DNA of 64,000 bases from Stratiolaelaps scimitus. Lineage: Eukaryota > Arthropoda > Arachnida > Mesostigmata > Laelapidae. Shown here piece after piece: positions 11,079-24,595 of this stretch. The stretch lies in the NCBI GenBank assembly GCA_019614645.1, contig JABWDB010000012.1:6510001-6574000 (forward strand), read 5' to 3'. The notes beneath the pieces were generated by a model. That model did not search any database and was not told the origin of the DNA. It was given only the letters and a program-made list of their open reading frames with translations. A program made the position numbers and the translations under genes. Positions within the stretch are counted from its first letter, which is position 1. Each line of letters opens with the position of its first letter.

Positions 11079-13300
11079 CATCTCCTCGAGCGTTTTCGTG
11101 GCGGCCGTCCTTCACCCTAAACGCGTTCGGAACGTGCTGGGCCTTGAAGTTTCGGAACGCCTTGCATCCCATTTCTGGAGGTAAACCACCAGCACGCTGT
11201 ACGTAGATTGCTACCGGGGCTTCGTTTGTTGGTCCATTTCAGTGGAGGGAGGTGGGCTAGGTTTTTTGGCTGTAGCTGTTGTCGTCGGCGGCACGCGAAG
11301 AAATGCGAAGAGCACACTCCCTTAGTCCCTCCTTCTTCTATAGGGCGCAACTACGCGCAAGAGCTCCGAAGGCGCGCGTTCTCGCAGAGGCCACTTAATA
11401 TAGCCTCTGTTGGCAGGCTCCATAGAGCCAGCCATCCCGGCCCCCGGTCAGGCCTTATCGATCATTCGATTATTCCAATCACTCGCGCGCGCGCTTTTGC
11501 AAGCTGGGCCATTCTCTTGGGTGACGGCCCGACGGCCCGACGGCCTGAACGCTTTCGCGCGTATACGAAGCTATCGACAACGGCAACGGGCGCGAATAGA
11601 GTGTGGCTGAAGAGGAGCTAAACGCTGCTGCTGCTGTTGAAGTGGTTTGGGGCAGGGATGTGCTGGATAAATACCGGTAAGAAGGCGTTCCAAACAGGGA
11701 GGATATTATTGACAGGACAAACAACGCGGCGGTGGGGAGCGCAGATGTGGAAGGCTGGTAATGGGTATATTCATGGGAGCGAGTCTGGATGGGTAGCCCT
11801 CGTGGTGAATTTTCTACCACCGGAGGGATCCGGGTGAAGCCTGTGTAGCTGGATATGAAGTAGTGTCGTCTTTGGAAAAATTCGAATGGTTCTTAAATAC
11901 GTGTCTGTTTGGCACACACACTCCATATGTTAGTGCGTTTCGATTTCGATATTAACAATAGGTGTCCTCATTTGTACTCTCCTAGCTACAAGCTCGACTC
12001 ATCGTAGCCAACGGTGAGAGCAGCGTTCCTACTGAATTACGATTCAACTATGATGAGGCATCCAATAGCATCCCATGCCATTATAGTATATCACCCTTTA
12101 AAAGTTGTCATATCCAGGACCATTTTCCCTGCACTTCGGGCCAAGCGGAATCCGGTTGACTTGATCAGCTTCGACAATGAACGAGCACATCGTCGTTCGC
12201 AGTTGCCTCTCATACCCCGTAGCCCATATTGTTTTATATGGGTACGTGTATTTCTGTGTGCACACTGCAATACAGAAGTCTTGCAAGCCCCTTCGAAGTC
12301 CGTCAAGCTCACAGCCAGATCGAGCCACTGGCCTCACCAATGGCTGTCGGCGTCCGTGGCCCATAATGGCTCTTGGAGTCACAGTTGTCGTCGTCGTCGT
12401 GCCCGAAGCTTCGACATCATCCTCGCGGCTGCTGCGCCTTGCCCCGACTCGTCCCTCTTCGCTATCTCTTTTGCCCTGGACGGCGGCTTTGGGCTCTGCG
12501 TTGCGCGTTGGGAGCTTCTCACTTCGTCGGATAGTGTCTGGAAGGCGGGCCCTGCCTGGACTCGCTGTCCGAGCCACTATCGAGCGGAATTCTGAAGGAC
12601 CCCTCGCTCCTACGGGAGCTTCAGACCCGACGCGCCGGACCCCTCTGCGTCGACTCTGGCAGCCTGCTGTTCGCCGATCGGCCTTCGGGGCCGCCTCCTC
12701 CATCGTTGCTGCTTCTACTGCCGCGTCTTCGGATCTCTTCTTCGTTTAACGGAGCCTCGCCGGCCTTCCCCGTCGGTTTTTTGCTGCTCGTCGTATCTTT
12801 CCCGTTCTCTAGTGCCCGTACTCCGACGACCGCTAGCAGCAGCGGACGGAGACGACGACGACGACCCAATACGGGACATCCAGGCCGCCGAAACTAGTCG
12901 GTCCCCTTTGCCCCTTACGGCACCTTGCTGGCACCGACAACCCTCCAACCACTGGGAGGCTTGCAGCCGTATCCCTGGCTCCGCGTGTCTTTTCCTTGGA
13001 GGGCATGACACCCGCCGAGCCTGCCTGTGAATTCTAGCAGTGTACCCACTGCCTGGGGCATTTTCTTTGGTACCCACTTACTTGTGCGACCTTCCGTTCC
13101 GAGAGAGGAAAACTCAGGGACGTTTGTGCGATATAAACGTGTGCTTAAGTGTGTCCCTCAAAGGGTTCGTGTTTGTTGGCGATGGCTGGGAGGCTGTTGG
13201 TTGCCATCGACCTGGCCCCTGCCGTGCATGTTTATGCCTAGGCTGCGTGTTCATCTCCTGTGACAAATATTAGGTCAGACACGTAGTTATGACCTTATTA

Positions 13301-15707
13301 TATTTTGTGTGTTGCGTCTCCTCTATTGACGCCACTGCTGGCGACACCAGACGGCGCGCCCGCAACAGCGTACAGAGCACTTACGGCCCTCTATAAACAG
13401 CCGGTATTTTTGTTCGTCTTCTATGCCGTCGTGACTTCTATGCTGTCTTTGATATTGGGTTTAAACGAAGATGCTATTCGAACCCTAGTTTGTTGCCTTG
13501 GGACCGCGATTGACGGTAGTACCGTTAATCTATGGAATAGCAAGCTGGCGTTAACCGAAGAGATGTTACCGTTACATGCACGCAGCTGGTAACCGCTCGA
13601 AGCATAAGGATAAGAGCACTATTTTCGCATAAGCGCTCACGTCAGTAAGCCGTAACCGTGTTTTGACGCCGCCAAAAAGCTATAACAGCCAGACGTCAAA
13701 TATGCACATAAAAGATACCTAAGAGCGAAATAATCAGTATGGCTGTTTTGATTACTTTCTAAAATCCACACAATACATTTATTCACCTATATATTCTCAT
13801 GTGACCTAATGCTCTGTAAGCTTGTGCGTGTTACATTGATCCATCCAGCTTGAAGGTGTGCACGTAGTGTTCATGCCATGGAACATTAAGAGGTATATAA
13901 TATATAATATTTATAATGATGATTTGGAAAAAACGCTGCCTTTTGTGGGTTATTGCATAAATGCAGAACAACCGTCCCAGATATCAACTGAATTATATCA
14001 CAGAACAAATGGGTCACCCTCTCGATCCAATCTAGCTTGCCGCACCATCCTGTTTGACATCGTTATCTAGCTTCCGCAGTAAATCTATGTGCGTACAAAT
14101 ATGGGCGATCTCCTCACATCTCAGGGCCGGGTGCCTTCAGGCTCGTCTTCGAACGCTCATCGCTATTCTGGGAAGGCTCTTTGACCTGCCCATGGCCTGC
14201 ATCAGCCAGCAGCCGATGGTGAACGAAACGCTATAATACGCCAAGGAGATGCAATGGACAATCTGATGTGGACAAGGCGACCGGATACAGCAACCCCCCA
14301 GGGCAGTTGCACAAACGACGCCGTACTCTGGTCCAAACAAGTATTGACCCCCAACGCCCCGGTCTCGTCATCCTAGTGTGCTTTTGCTCAACACTCGTTA
14401 CCTTGGATGGCGTTACCCGGGCGTTGCAATAGCGTCTTCAACGGCGTTCCCGGCTTGACACATTCACAGCAGCATTTCCTGCCGGCAACCAGCAACCCAA
14501 CTTATGTAGGCCTTCTTGCTGATGTCTGACCTGTCTCGCGAAGGCCCTGTCGGGCCTGGATCTTGATGGTAAGCATGATCGCGTCACCCTTCACAGGCGG
14601 AGAAGGGCAAAATGTCCAGGAAATGCGCCACTCGTCTTTTGGAAGCCCATTGTACCAGCGAACAATCATTTCATATTCCAACGTATCTGGACGGTGTAGG
14701 CATATGGTACTTGAGAAGCACAATATCTAGCTTTTACCCTGAGAGAAGCTTTGGCTCATAATGTTCATTAGAAATAAGTCTGTCAGGTAAAAAAATGTGA
14801 TGGTCGTCATTTATGCTATTTGGTCGTTATATTCCGATATATACGTACCTATTTCTCATTGATTCTGTTATAGATTCGGCAGCGTATTATACAAGAAACA
14901 TCCATATTGGTAGTAGAGTCTAATTCCTGCCGGTCATCGTTACCTTACATGTCTGCATAGCTATAAATATCAACCAATAAGATGCGACACTGTCGATTTT
15001 ACCATCTACTGCTTGTAAACGACATTCTTGGACCCCGTCTCAGCGTTCCGACATATGTGTTACCTGACATAGCTGGCAATGTGTTTTGCTTTGTCACTGT
15101 TTTCTCCTGGGCCAGCCACTGAGCCAATCCCGTAGGCGAGATTAGGACCAAAGGTGCGCGGCATCCAGCCGAACATCAAAGGCCGACAAAGCTACACGGC
15201 CTCCCAGCCTAGAGGTTGGATCGCCCAATTTACAAAGAGAGGAAACGCGAAAGACAAAGACCTACCCCCTGTTGTAGACCTGCTACGTCAGACGTGAAGC
15301 TCTAACGTTGCGAAGGTCGCGGGGCTAGGAGCCTGCCTTCGACAGGCTGAGGATCTTTGCGACGAGAGGATGAAGTCGAGGGCGAAAAGGAGACAGATCC
15401 AGGTGGCGAGGCCATTCCTCTCACCAGCCGCCAACGGTTATGTGAACGAGTTGTCGAATTGAAACTGAGCGGGCGCAGGCGAGAAAATAATAACAAAAAT
15501 AGCAACAGGCGGCGCGGAGGCCTCAGGACACAACAAGAATGAAGGACAGAGGGCAAAGCTCTCCTGTTCAAGATTTGACCCCGACGCCAGGACAGGTCTC
15601 CCCGTTCCGTCCTCCGAGTAGAGAAGAGCCGCGGACGCTAAAGCACACGAACAATGGCGGACCCGTCGTTGAGATTTGCGAGTGAACCAAATAGGTCTAA
15701 AAATAAC

Positions 15708-15745
<38 letters not shown>

Positions 15746-16200
15746 CATTTATTTAATAAAAGCAAGCAAATATAATCGCTCAAGCTTCACTATATAGCAA
15801 AAATAATTGAAAAATCAAAATGATATGTTAGATACATAGTGTATGCATGAGATACCTCTATAAGACGGTGGCCCGCTCCAATGTAACTCTCAACGACCTC
15901 TCTAGAGCCCAACGCAGTTACATGTAATTGGCGAATATAGCAACGAAAAAAAACGTACGCACTATATTATACATACGATATTCTTCAAAATGTAAATGAT
16001 TGTAAGAATTAAGTGATTCAACTCTTAAGCGAGTTACGGATTGTATCCGACTTCCATCTATGACATTTACCAGTGACCACATCTCCTTCATAATCGACTC
16101 CCGTTCAAAGATTCGTCGCTGTCCCCTCTACCTTTGTTACCGATTGCTGTTCGTTCTGCGCGCCAGTAGACACTGCTACCTCATCTGTGCCTTGTATATA
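13301..16200. other. No gene recognised; mostly AT-richer
   Basis: A 95-codon + frame (13305-13592) has one hydrophobic stretch and is listed as a finding. The rest holds AT-rich sequence with TATA-like strings, a moderately GC-rich patch at 15.1-15.7 kb, and the (TA)17 array at 15709. Confidence 0.5.
15709..15743. repeat. (TA)17 microsatellite
   Basis: Uninterrupted alternating TA at the start of an AT-rich stretch. Confidence 0.95.
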
Positions 16201-18290
16201 CACCAGCAAAGTATACAAGGTGGCCGCTAAGTGAACAAAGCCAATTGATGACATTAACCGCAACAACTACAATAAGCGAGCGGTCCGGGGTCTCGGGGCA
16301 GAAGACAACCCCCCCATCGGTCCGGTCTGTCCGACCTCAGCTCTTAGTGTCCCTTATCAGCTGCGCCTCTTCTTTCACTGTCTGTGCCCCGTCGTTTAGC
16401 CTCGTCCCTCTCTCCTGTGTAATAGAACCACGCCAACGACAGAAGCGACAAAAGCTTTGGGGGGAGGGTCTTTCCCCGGCACACGTTGGGATAGATAGAG
16501 AGAAAACGGAAGGCCAATGGAAGAGCCCGCTCGTAAGAGAGCAAGGAGAATGCCTGTGGTGGGGGGACCGCATGGAGGAACACTTGAGATAATGGCGGTA
16601 ACGATGCGTACGCGCCGGGGACGAACGGGTAAGGGGTCCTGCGGACCTTCGGCTCGATTTTCCTTGAGATCGTCCCGAAGGCAGGGAGCCACGCCGGGCC
16701 TAGGGGCAATCTAGGCTGTTCGTCGACTAATGTCCCTCGACGGCAAAAGGGGTGTGTCTCTTTTTCGGGCTCTCTCCCGACCACCCCAAGATCTCTCTCT
16801 CTCTCTCTCTCGGTCTTCCCCTGGTTCCGTGTATTTCTTCCTTTGAAGAGTTGGATGTCCCGAGGACTGCTCCTGCTGTATACTCGTTCCCCCTCCTCTC
16901 TCGCTCATTGTCGTCGCTTCGCTGTCCTCCTTCGACTTGGTGCTTCCCTTCACTTTGCTTTTCACTCTTTCTTTCTCACAGTCGCTCCTCGAGCCTTTGC
17001 CGATGGCCTTGGCCCCCGGGCTGTGGACGACCGGGCCCACTGAACGGGGCCCTCTGGACACCGCGCTGCCGGACCCAACACGCGCGTCTTTCCCGGTATT
17101 CCCTTGTCCGCTCTTCTTCTTTACCGGGCGGTCAGCCAGCTGACCAAATCCTGGTTTCTCCTCTTCGAACGCCGCCAGAGCCACCCACGACCCTTAGAAG
17201 GGTCCTCCCTTTACCATCGCTAATTACAGCGACGACAACGAACCACCGTGCGGCAGTCTTCTCTGCCTTCCGTAACGTTGCCTTTCGTGCAGCGTGCCTG
17301 TCCTTACAGGCTTCCGCTACCGAAAGCTCGGCCTAGCTTTCGCTACTGGCGCTAGCCTCGGCGTTAGCTAGGTCGAGCCGTCCGGCATGGCTCAGTAAGG
17401 CAGACTCGGCGACGACAACGATGAGGACGATGACGGCAGACCCTCGTTCGTTTCTCTAGCTCGGGCTCACTTGCAGCTGATGCCTTCATCAAGGGGCCCC
17501 TTCCTTTTGGCCCCGCAAACGCAGCCCAGTACCAGCCAGCTCCCGAGAGAAGGTTAGCCGCACCAGCCTTCTGCTGCATCTCTCCTTCATCCGTCCGTCA
17601 GACAGCTTCTGGCGGAAGAAGGCGTTCGGTAGCTGGGCTAACAACGCTAACGCGCTACGCCTAGGCCAGCTGGCTAGCCCCGCTAACGGCGGTGGTTCGG
17701 GTGACCATCGCATCATTTATAACACGGACGACGACCACGCTACACCGCCACCGCGCCGGGCTTGGCTGGCTCGAGCTGATCCCGGAGGCTTAACGCGTCC
17801 CGTTCCAACCCGTCGTCTATCCCCCCCCCCCCCACCCCCCCGGGCCTATCCTCCTCTCTCGGCCTTTCGTTCCAAGACAGACATAAGGCTTAGCCAGCCT
17901 CTGTCGCGGCTTACTGTCCAGCGGTATGGCGAGCATAGCCCGGGTCAGGCAAGGTCCTCGCTATCGTCCCTCCGGCACGGGCATGCCATCCAGTGCCCCA
18001 TCTGTGCCACGTTTGTAAGTGAGTGTGTATGTATGTATATGTCGTCTGTTTCCTCAACAAAAGGCGAATCTATTTCCCCTATGTCGTGCCCGATCTTGCA
18101 GGACACATGACAGCCTTCCCGAACCTCTGGCCCCTCGTGCGCCGCTGTCGCCTCTGCCTAAACTCGTCATCTTCCGCGCCTTCGAGGAGGAGCAGGAAGA
18201 GGGGCGAGGCTAGAGGCGCGTTAGCAAAATGGGGCTATAAGTGGCTAATTTGCAAAAGGGCCACCTGAGCCACAATTGATAAAGATTAAG
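16201..18290. other. No gene recognised; GC-rich, pyrimidine-rich block
   Basis: C/T-rich on the + strand with a (CT)10 run at 16791 and C runs at 17819-17841. A 157-codon minus frame (17184-16711) is Lys/Ser/Glu-rich and hydrophilic, but it overlaps a 194-codon + frame. I see no splice or domain evidence for either. Confidence 0.5.
16791..16811. repeat. (CT)10 microsatellite
   Basis: Uninterrupted CT run inside a GC-rich block. Confidence 0.9.
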
Positions 18291-18291
18291 A

Positions 18292-18336
18292 CGATGATGG
18301 TGATGGTAATAATGATGGCAATAATAATAATAATAC
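18292..18336. repeat. GAT/AAT trinucleotide-rich run
   Basis: GATGATGGTGATGGTAATAATGATGGCAATAATAATAATAA. Confidence 0.85.
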
Positions 18337-18655
18337 GCGTTGTCATAATGACAGTAATATATGATTATCAGAGAACCACGCCATTGGCAAGGGCAGCATA
18401 GACATGCGATGCGGTTGTTCCAAGCATGACCTTCGACTTGGTCACTCCCTCACGATACGACTTGCCCAAAAGCTTGAATACTGGCTTCTATATTGCGCAA
18501 TGTAATAGACGCTCAAAAGACGGACGCGTACCCTGCGTCCCTCTTGCCGACGGGTAGCCGTATAGGCCATTGTGCACTGGGATAGGCTTGCTGCGTGGCA
18601 GCTAAACATCGATGGATACATCTTCATCCACATTGTCTACCCAAGCCTCGTTGCT

Positions 18656-18684
18656 CTGTCTCTCTCTCGCTCGCTCGCTCGCTC
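18656..18684. repeat. (CT)n then (GCTC)n microsatellite
   Basis: TCTCTCTCGCTCGCTCGCTCGCTC. Confidence 0.9.
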
Positions 18685-20269
18685 TTAAACAATGCCTATC
18701 TAATTGGCGGCGGTGGCGGCGGCGGTGGCGAGTGTTCTTTTGGGTGATGCCAACTGCAAACCGGCCGATGGTGCCAACTGCACACAAATGAAAAATAGCC
18801 GCACGGCAGTTTTTCTCCAGTTGAGCTGGTCTCTGGAGTGCGCTAATACGTTTTACGGCCCGAAATGGGCCACCTGCTGCCGTTATGGACGAGTCGGCAC
18901 TTGCTCGACCAGCGTTGTCGTAGCGGCATAAACAAACGTCGCGTGGCAACGTTTCGACCGCGACGCCGCATTATAATCATGTTTGGTGGGTGATGGCTTG
19001 AAATTAGTTTGTAAGAACCTTTCGTATTATTATATAATAGGTAGAAGATATTGGGAGGCGAGGGGGAGAGGCGTGCCATTGTCTTTGTATACCAAGCACC
19101 TTCACTATCTTCCCGACGGAGACTGACAAAAGACTGACGAAACTCTCCATTGGCACTGAGAGATCAGGGCTGGAAAGGACTGACACCTCTCAGCCACTCT
19201 CCCATTACTCTATAATTCGTTACTTAAGTGAGATTTGATTTCACCACTCGAACTCGTTAATAAAACAGAGCAAAATGATTACCAATCAATGTTAACTGAC
19301 TAATGATGCAAACGGATAAGGACTTGAAGCGACTGTCACGTACATTGCAGATGCCCCCGTAGATTCCCCATGAATAGTAATATTATATAGTACACAGAAA
19401 ATAGACGTTTCTTCCACATCCTCGGATACGCCGAGGAAATTGCTTGGCGAAATCTCAAAGAGGATACCACATGCGGTAATGCCGTATCAACAAGCCAGCG
19501 GTTTTACGCTGGATATATTTATTAGACCTTTCGAGACCACCCTGGCCCACCGCCACCACATTCAACTATATTCATAATGCCTTCATAACAATGAAGGCCG
19601 GGGTTTTCTGCGCTCTCTATCGGGACTGAGCGATCTCGTAGCCCCTTCGATAATCGCCAACCTTGTGTGTGCATCGACTTACGTGGTAATGCGTATGTCC
19701 TCTGTGGAGGGCTGGCGGGACAATGTAAGCACCGCCGGGCAAGTGGACGTATTTAGAGACAATAGAACTAGCAGTATGTATACTATAAACCTGAATGGGC
19801 GCACGGCTAGTCTAGATCCGACTCATACTCTGATCGTGTGTCCCGTAACGATTCCATTATGATGAACATCCATAGATGCAGATGTACCAATGTATTTAAT
19901 TTTTTTTCCGACCCTGTGACATTTGAGGGAATTTCGTTACATAGTAGCTGAGTGACCTTTGTCGAAATCTGCAGTAGCAAGAGGGCGTCTTTTAAGGGTT
20001 ATGAGCTCTTGTGGAGCATGAGTAAGCCGGCTAGCATTTGGTTTTCAGATCTTGGGTGTGCAAAATGGAAATTCTAGCCTCCGGCGACAATAAGAATGAC
20101 AAAGGAGCGGCGCCTATACCTACGTGCAAAGCTGGCGTTGCTTTTGGCGAAGGAGCTGGAGGTGTTCGACATTCAGTTACTGTTTCCACAGAGTAGTCAG
20201 CGAACGCACGAACTTCCCTTGAACTCGGAGAGTGAAATCGTTGGTGGTTGGTTGGCGGTACTGCTGCCA

Positions 20270-20289
20270 TCTCTCTCTCTCTCTCTCTC
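20270..20289. repeat. (CT)10 microsatellite
   Basis: Uninterrupted CT run. Confidence 0.9.
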
Positions 20290-22423
20290 GCTGGTAGATG
20301 GCAGGCCACAGTTTCGTAGCGTTCTACCGCTGCGTTGGCAGGTGAGACCATGCGGGATCTGAAGCCAGCCGCAAAGAGAATGCCCCCGTTGGGCATACGA
20401 CCACCACTAATTCTCATGTGGTTCCCGACTCCTGCCTGGACTTTCGGTGGCGCCAGCAATTAAAACAACAATGAGCGCCGTCTCAACGAAAACCTTCTGT
20501 TCCGTAGAAATTAAGTTGGCTACCGGGGAATTCTAGGTGTGGGAAACCACCTCTCCATCACATTCTCGCAGAAACGCACCAACGCACAGATTTTGGAACA
20601 GGAAAAAGTTGCCCGAGGTAACTTCAGAGGCACACCGACATCATATGCTACCTCCTGCATAACAGAACAGGCGAGGGGCTTAGCCAAGCTCTCGGTAAAC
20701 ATGGTTTACCCATGTTGTTCTACAGTGTAGACAATTAGTCCGGTTCACATCCGGTTTCCCGGTCAGCAAAACAGATTCTGAACCAGTTACAGGACGGATA
20801 ATCCCCTCAATGATCGCTCCCTAACACCGCCATATATCGGGCCGAGGCAGAGACCCTGCTGTTCCCTCCATTGTTTAAACAACCGACCTTTTCGCGTGGC
20901 CAATCGCTCGTGAATCAAACAAACCCTTCTGCGGCGGGGACACCATCTCGTGCGGGAACAGAGGGCCGCAGCATTCTCCCAGCGTAATCGCACACTTGTC
21001 TTCGTTCACTTGCATTGGGTACGTAACGACCCCTTAGCCTGGGGGCCACTTTCGAGGCCTATCACACAGGCCGAATGTCCAACGCACGTGCTTCGAGCCA
21101 TTCCTATTTAGGCAGAACAAAGCGCCTGTAATGGAGTCAAAAGCCTTTGTGAGATCTAGATAATAGCGTTTTTGCTGCGCGTTCGCCAACGACGACGACG
21201 GAGGAGGCCACAGTGATACGATGTGGCGTGCATGTGATTTTACTAACCGGACAGCGCTAGCGTAGGATATGCCAGAGTGGACTGATTTACAAACCGAACT
21301 AGCATTGTACTTGTTCGACGTGGAGCGACGAGAAGTTCAGCCTTATTTTTAGCTCTTGCATAGTAATTACTAACGACGCGTGTCGTATTTGTTACCTGTG
21401 TACCATTGAGAATGGTCTATAATTTTTAATTGAACACACGACGCTCTCTTTAGTAGAAACGAACATACACAGGCTCTACCGGCGAGGCACTTTGCTCAAT
21501 CATACAGTGCACACCATACTATTCTCGATCAGAATCAGAACCCTACAGATGAAGTAGTTTTCACATATCTAAGCCCAGCAAAGTTCTATAAATTTTCAAA
21601 TTCTATTTCAAGTTAGGAACACGTTGTATTTTACGGTATGCCATGTCACGAGGCTAGAACAAGCGATCTTTGTTTCATGTCAGCGCGAAACATAACCGCG
21701 ATAGATGTCGTAATGTCAATTCCTTTTAGTTGTTTCGAATAAAGTCCAAGTATTTTAGCCACGGCTGGCCTGCCTTGATTCTATTGAGTGCTTTCATATA
21801 TAGTCCAAGACTATTTGCCACTGGATCCAGCCAAAATCCTCAGCACGTGGAAGTTAAGATGCGCATGTTTTACGACTGCAAACAAAAGAATGTCTGAACA
21901 CTCGCACGTACGGGCCATGCTGCATCCACGAGTGGCGCCAATCGTCCAATTACGCTACTCATCAGTTATTAGCGACAATCAATAATTTATGTCGCTGACA
22001 GCCTTGTGTTCACGCCCATAAGCACTCATTTTCTCCCCATCTCTGACTCGCTTTGTCAAGGGGTACTAAATAACCATGCATGTATAATGCACGAACGCAA
22101 GTGAAACTAGACTGTCACGTTAACTGGCACCAGGTTGCAGTGGTCCAGGATCGGATCGACCATGGGGTCCGTGTGTATACAGCAGCATCTTGTGGTCGGT
22201 CAGCTATCGCTGGTCTCGAGTACACTAGCGGGACGGCTTTTCGACTGCGTCGACTGTAAGTGGCAGTGTCATCCCTCTGCCTGGACCCCGCACATATCGT
22301 GTACGCGTGCACAGTCATACAAAGACACTGGTTCACTATGTTCGCCTCTCTGACGCTGAATAGCTGCAGTCCAGCTGCATGTCTGACCACGGCGAACTAC
22401 ACTGACGCCGGCGCGGCCCCAGC

Positions 22424-22449
22424 ACCAGTAGCAGCAGCAGCAACAGCAC
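22424..22449. repeat. (AGC)n trinucleotide repeat
   Basis: CAGTAGCAGCAGCAGCAACAGCA. Related CTG/CAG runs lie at 22645-22662 and 22756-22770. Confidence 0.9.
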
Positions 22450-22644
22450 CTGTACGAGGAAGACGCGGCCACGCCACAAGCATACATACGCCCCCTCCCT
22501 ATACATGCGCGTGTAGTACAACGTCTTGCTTGTCTCCCTTGGGGCAGGCTGGGCGGGAACGCTCTCTTTTGCAGGGGCGATGCAAGCGAAGGCGATTAAG
22601 AAGCGGTAGCCGCATCTCCTAGCAGCAGAGACCGGCTCGTGTGC

Positions 22645-22662
22645 GGCTGCTGCTGCTGCTGC
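22645..22662. repeat. (CTG)6 trinucleotide repeat
   Basis: GGCTGCTGCTGCTGCTGC, in the opposite strand sense to the neighbouring AGC runs. Confidence 0.9.
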
Positions 22663-23588
22663 CTCCTGGTGGTTCCCTTCTCGCTTCGTCTGGTCGCGAG
22701 CATCGGCATGCCCCTGGAGGGCACACTCCCATATGTCCATCCTGTATCCAGCAACGGCAGCAGCAGCAGCATCTCCCTTTGCCCCAGCCTCCACTGTGCC
22801 CCAGCCTCCTGCAGGACCCTCTAGTGCAATATGCAGCAGTCCACGGTAGAGCGCGATAGAGGGAGCGAGCAGAGTGCAAATGGATCTAGGATCAGCAAGT
22901 ATGCTGGGTGGCTGCACGGTGTCCGCCGCCATGTTATACTCCCGCGCTACGTGGCACGGCTAAGGGCTGTGGTTGTGCCAGCGGGTGCAAAGAAGCCAGG
23001 CATAGAGCGAGAGTGGGAGCGAGAGTGGCAGAGCAGAGCAAGCGGCCACGGTGTCGGTGGTGGCCCCGTACAACGTGCAATATACGAACTTGTAACTTGC
23101 TTGTTGCAATGGGGAGGGGGCAGACGAAGAGGTTACGAAGCTGCCACTCAAGACCGCGGAGCTGGGAGCTGGTAGGCATAACTAGCCGAGCCTAAAGCAA
23201 GTGCTTCTACGGTTGCATGATATAGGCAGGCAGGAATGAATTTAGCTAGGAGACTTTAGCGGATTGGAAGGAGAACAAAATAAATGCGCCGGAAGCAGCA
23301 GTAAAAGAAAGCGAAGGACAACAAATCGATGGTTGAATGAACCAGAATGTGGGAGCTGTTCTAGTTACGCGGGAGATGGTATATTCGACTCCGATGCCAG
23401 CTGGGCCGAAGGTAGTTCATGTCTGCAGCAGAACGGACTACCAAACAGCGACGGACCCCTCGTGGACTTCTAATAAAGGCGCACGCAGTTAGTGGGTCAC
23501 GCGTGTGAGCTGTCGATTCTAACATCCGCAGCCAAAATCGCTTCGGCCGCAAGCCATCACGAGCTAACAGCCTCCCGGGATGCGTGAG

Positions 23589-23589
<1 letters not shown>

Positions 23590-23629
<40 letters not shown>
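23590..23629. repeat. (TA)n microsatellite with ACATAT end
   Basis: About 15 TA units, then two CATATA units. Confidence 0.9.
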
Positions 23630-23631
<2 letters not shown>

Positions 23632-24549
23632 GACCAGCCACGGACGCATTGCAAGGTCCGGCCGAGAATAGGGTGGAATTGACCATTTGTATGCATAACA
23701 TCATCGTATTCGTTCGTATCTGACAAGGGTTAGCCATCGTGTCGCATGCAGTTATTTCCTTTCATCTCGAGATTTCTGATAGGTGTCGCCAATTATCGAC
23801 CACGTTCCCAACGATATCGTCAATCCCGATATCTCTCTCTCTCTAAATCAAGCACACATTATACATGTTTATAGGATATCCCAACTGACAAATGGGATCC
23901 CAATGGCACAAGTGGTCCATTGAACACGTGCCGTTGTCGAGAGAAATGGATAGCAAGCAGTGGCGGACGGCGAAGCTTGTCGGCACTGGTGGCTTGGGGG
24001 CATCCTGCTAACGAATCGCATCGCGAACAGCAGGCCTCCGGAATGAAAGTGCTTGGAAAGCTTCCGGATACGCTTCGCGTGGTGCCGGCGGCGACCGCGG
24101 CGTCAGCTACAACAGCAAACGCCAGACGAAATATCGCCGATGGTTACAATGTGTCTACGGCAGTAGCAGCAGGGCGGGCAGTTATGAGGGCTAACTCGAC
24201 GGCGTTGAACCACAATGCAACAAAAGTGTTGCCAAAGCGCAGAGCAACAACGCGTTGTGGCGGAGCCACCGTGCGTGGTGGCTATCACACAGCCGGCAGG
24301 CAGGCAGGCGCTTCGCAGCTGGGCAGAAGATGCTGCCGGCGGAGGGCCGCCATGCACAGGAGGTGGTCGGGACCCGGAGCCGTTAGGAATGGCCAGACGG
24401 GCCCGGGAGGCGAACGCAATAGAAACAGCTGGCGGCTGCCGCCGTCCGGAGGACGACCGGGGGGCGCTGGTCGTACGAACAATTGCTGCCTGCTACGCGG
24501 AGAACGGCGGATACGGCGATAGCGGGAACAGCGACAACAGCAGACCACA

Positions 24550-24595
24550 ACAGCAGAAACAGCAGCAGCAGCAATAACAGCAGCAGGAGCGGGCG
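24550..24595. repeat. (CAG)n/(CAA)n trinucleotide repeat
   Basis: ACAGCAGAAACAGCAGCAGCAGCAATAACAGCAGCAGGA. It gives a Gln-rich end to a + strand frame that I do not accept as a gene. Confidence 0.9.

Larger units (their letters stand above)
9701..13300. other. No gene recognised; GC-rich block 10.4-13.0 kb
   Basis: GC-rich with GGC/GGT, CAG and GTC trinucleotide runs (10566, 11050, about 12385). Both strands are open over 12.0-12.75 kb (about 190-200 codons each), as happens when stops are depleted by base composition. The encoded peptides are low-complexity Ser/Arg/Thr. Confidence 0.5.
18340..23580. other. No gene recognised; AT-richer then GC-rich from 22.1 kb
   Basis: 18.3-22.1 kb is mixed AT-rich sequence with (CT)n and (GCTC)n repeats. 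22.3-23.2 kb is GC-rich with alternating AGC and CTG runs, giving open frames with Ala/Ser/Gln/Cys repeats on both strands. Confidence 0.5.

Noticed and set aside
12014..12749. Three overlapping frames of 190-201 codons on both strands
   Set aside because: Mutually exclusive and low-complexity, with trinucleotide runs; no splice or homology support.
16711..17184. Hydrophilic Lys/Ser-rich minus-strand frame
   Set aside because: It looks protein-like but contains the translated (CT)10 repeat and overlaps a longer opposite frame; no homology recognised.
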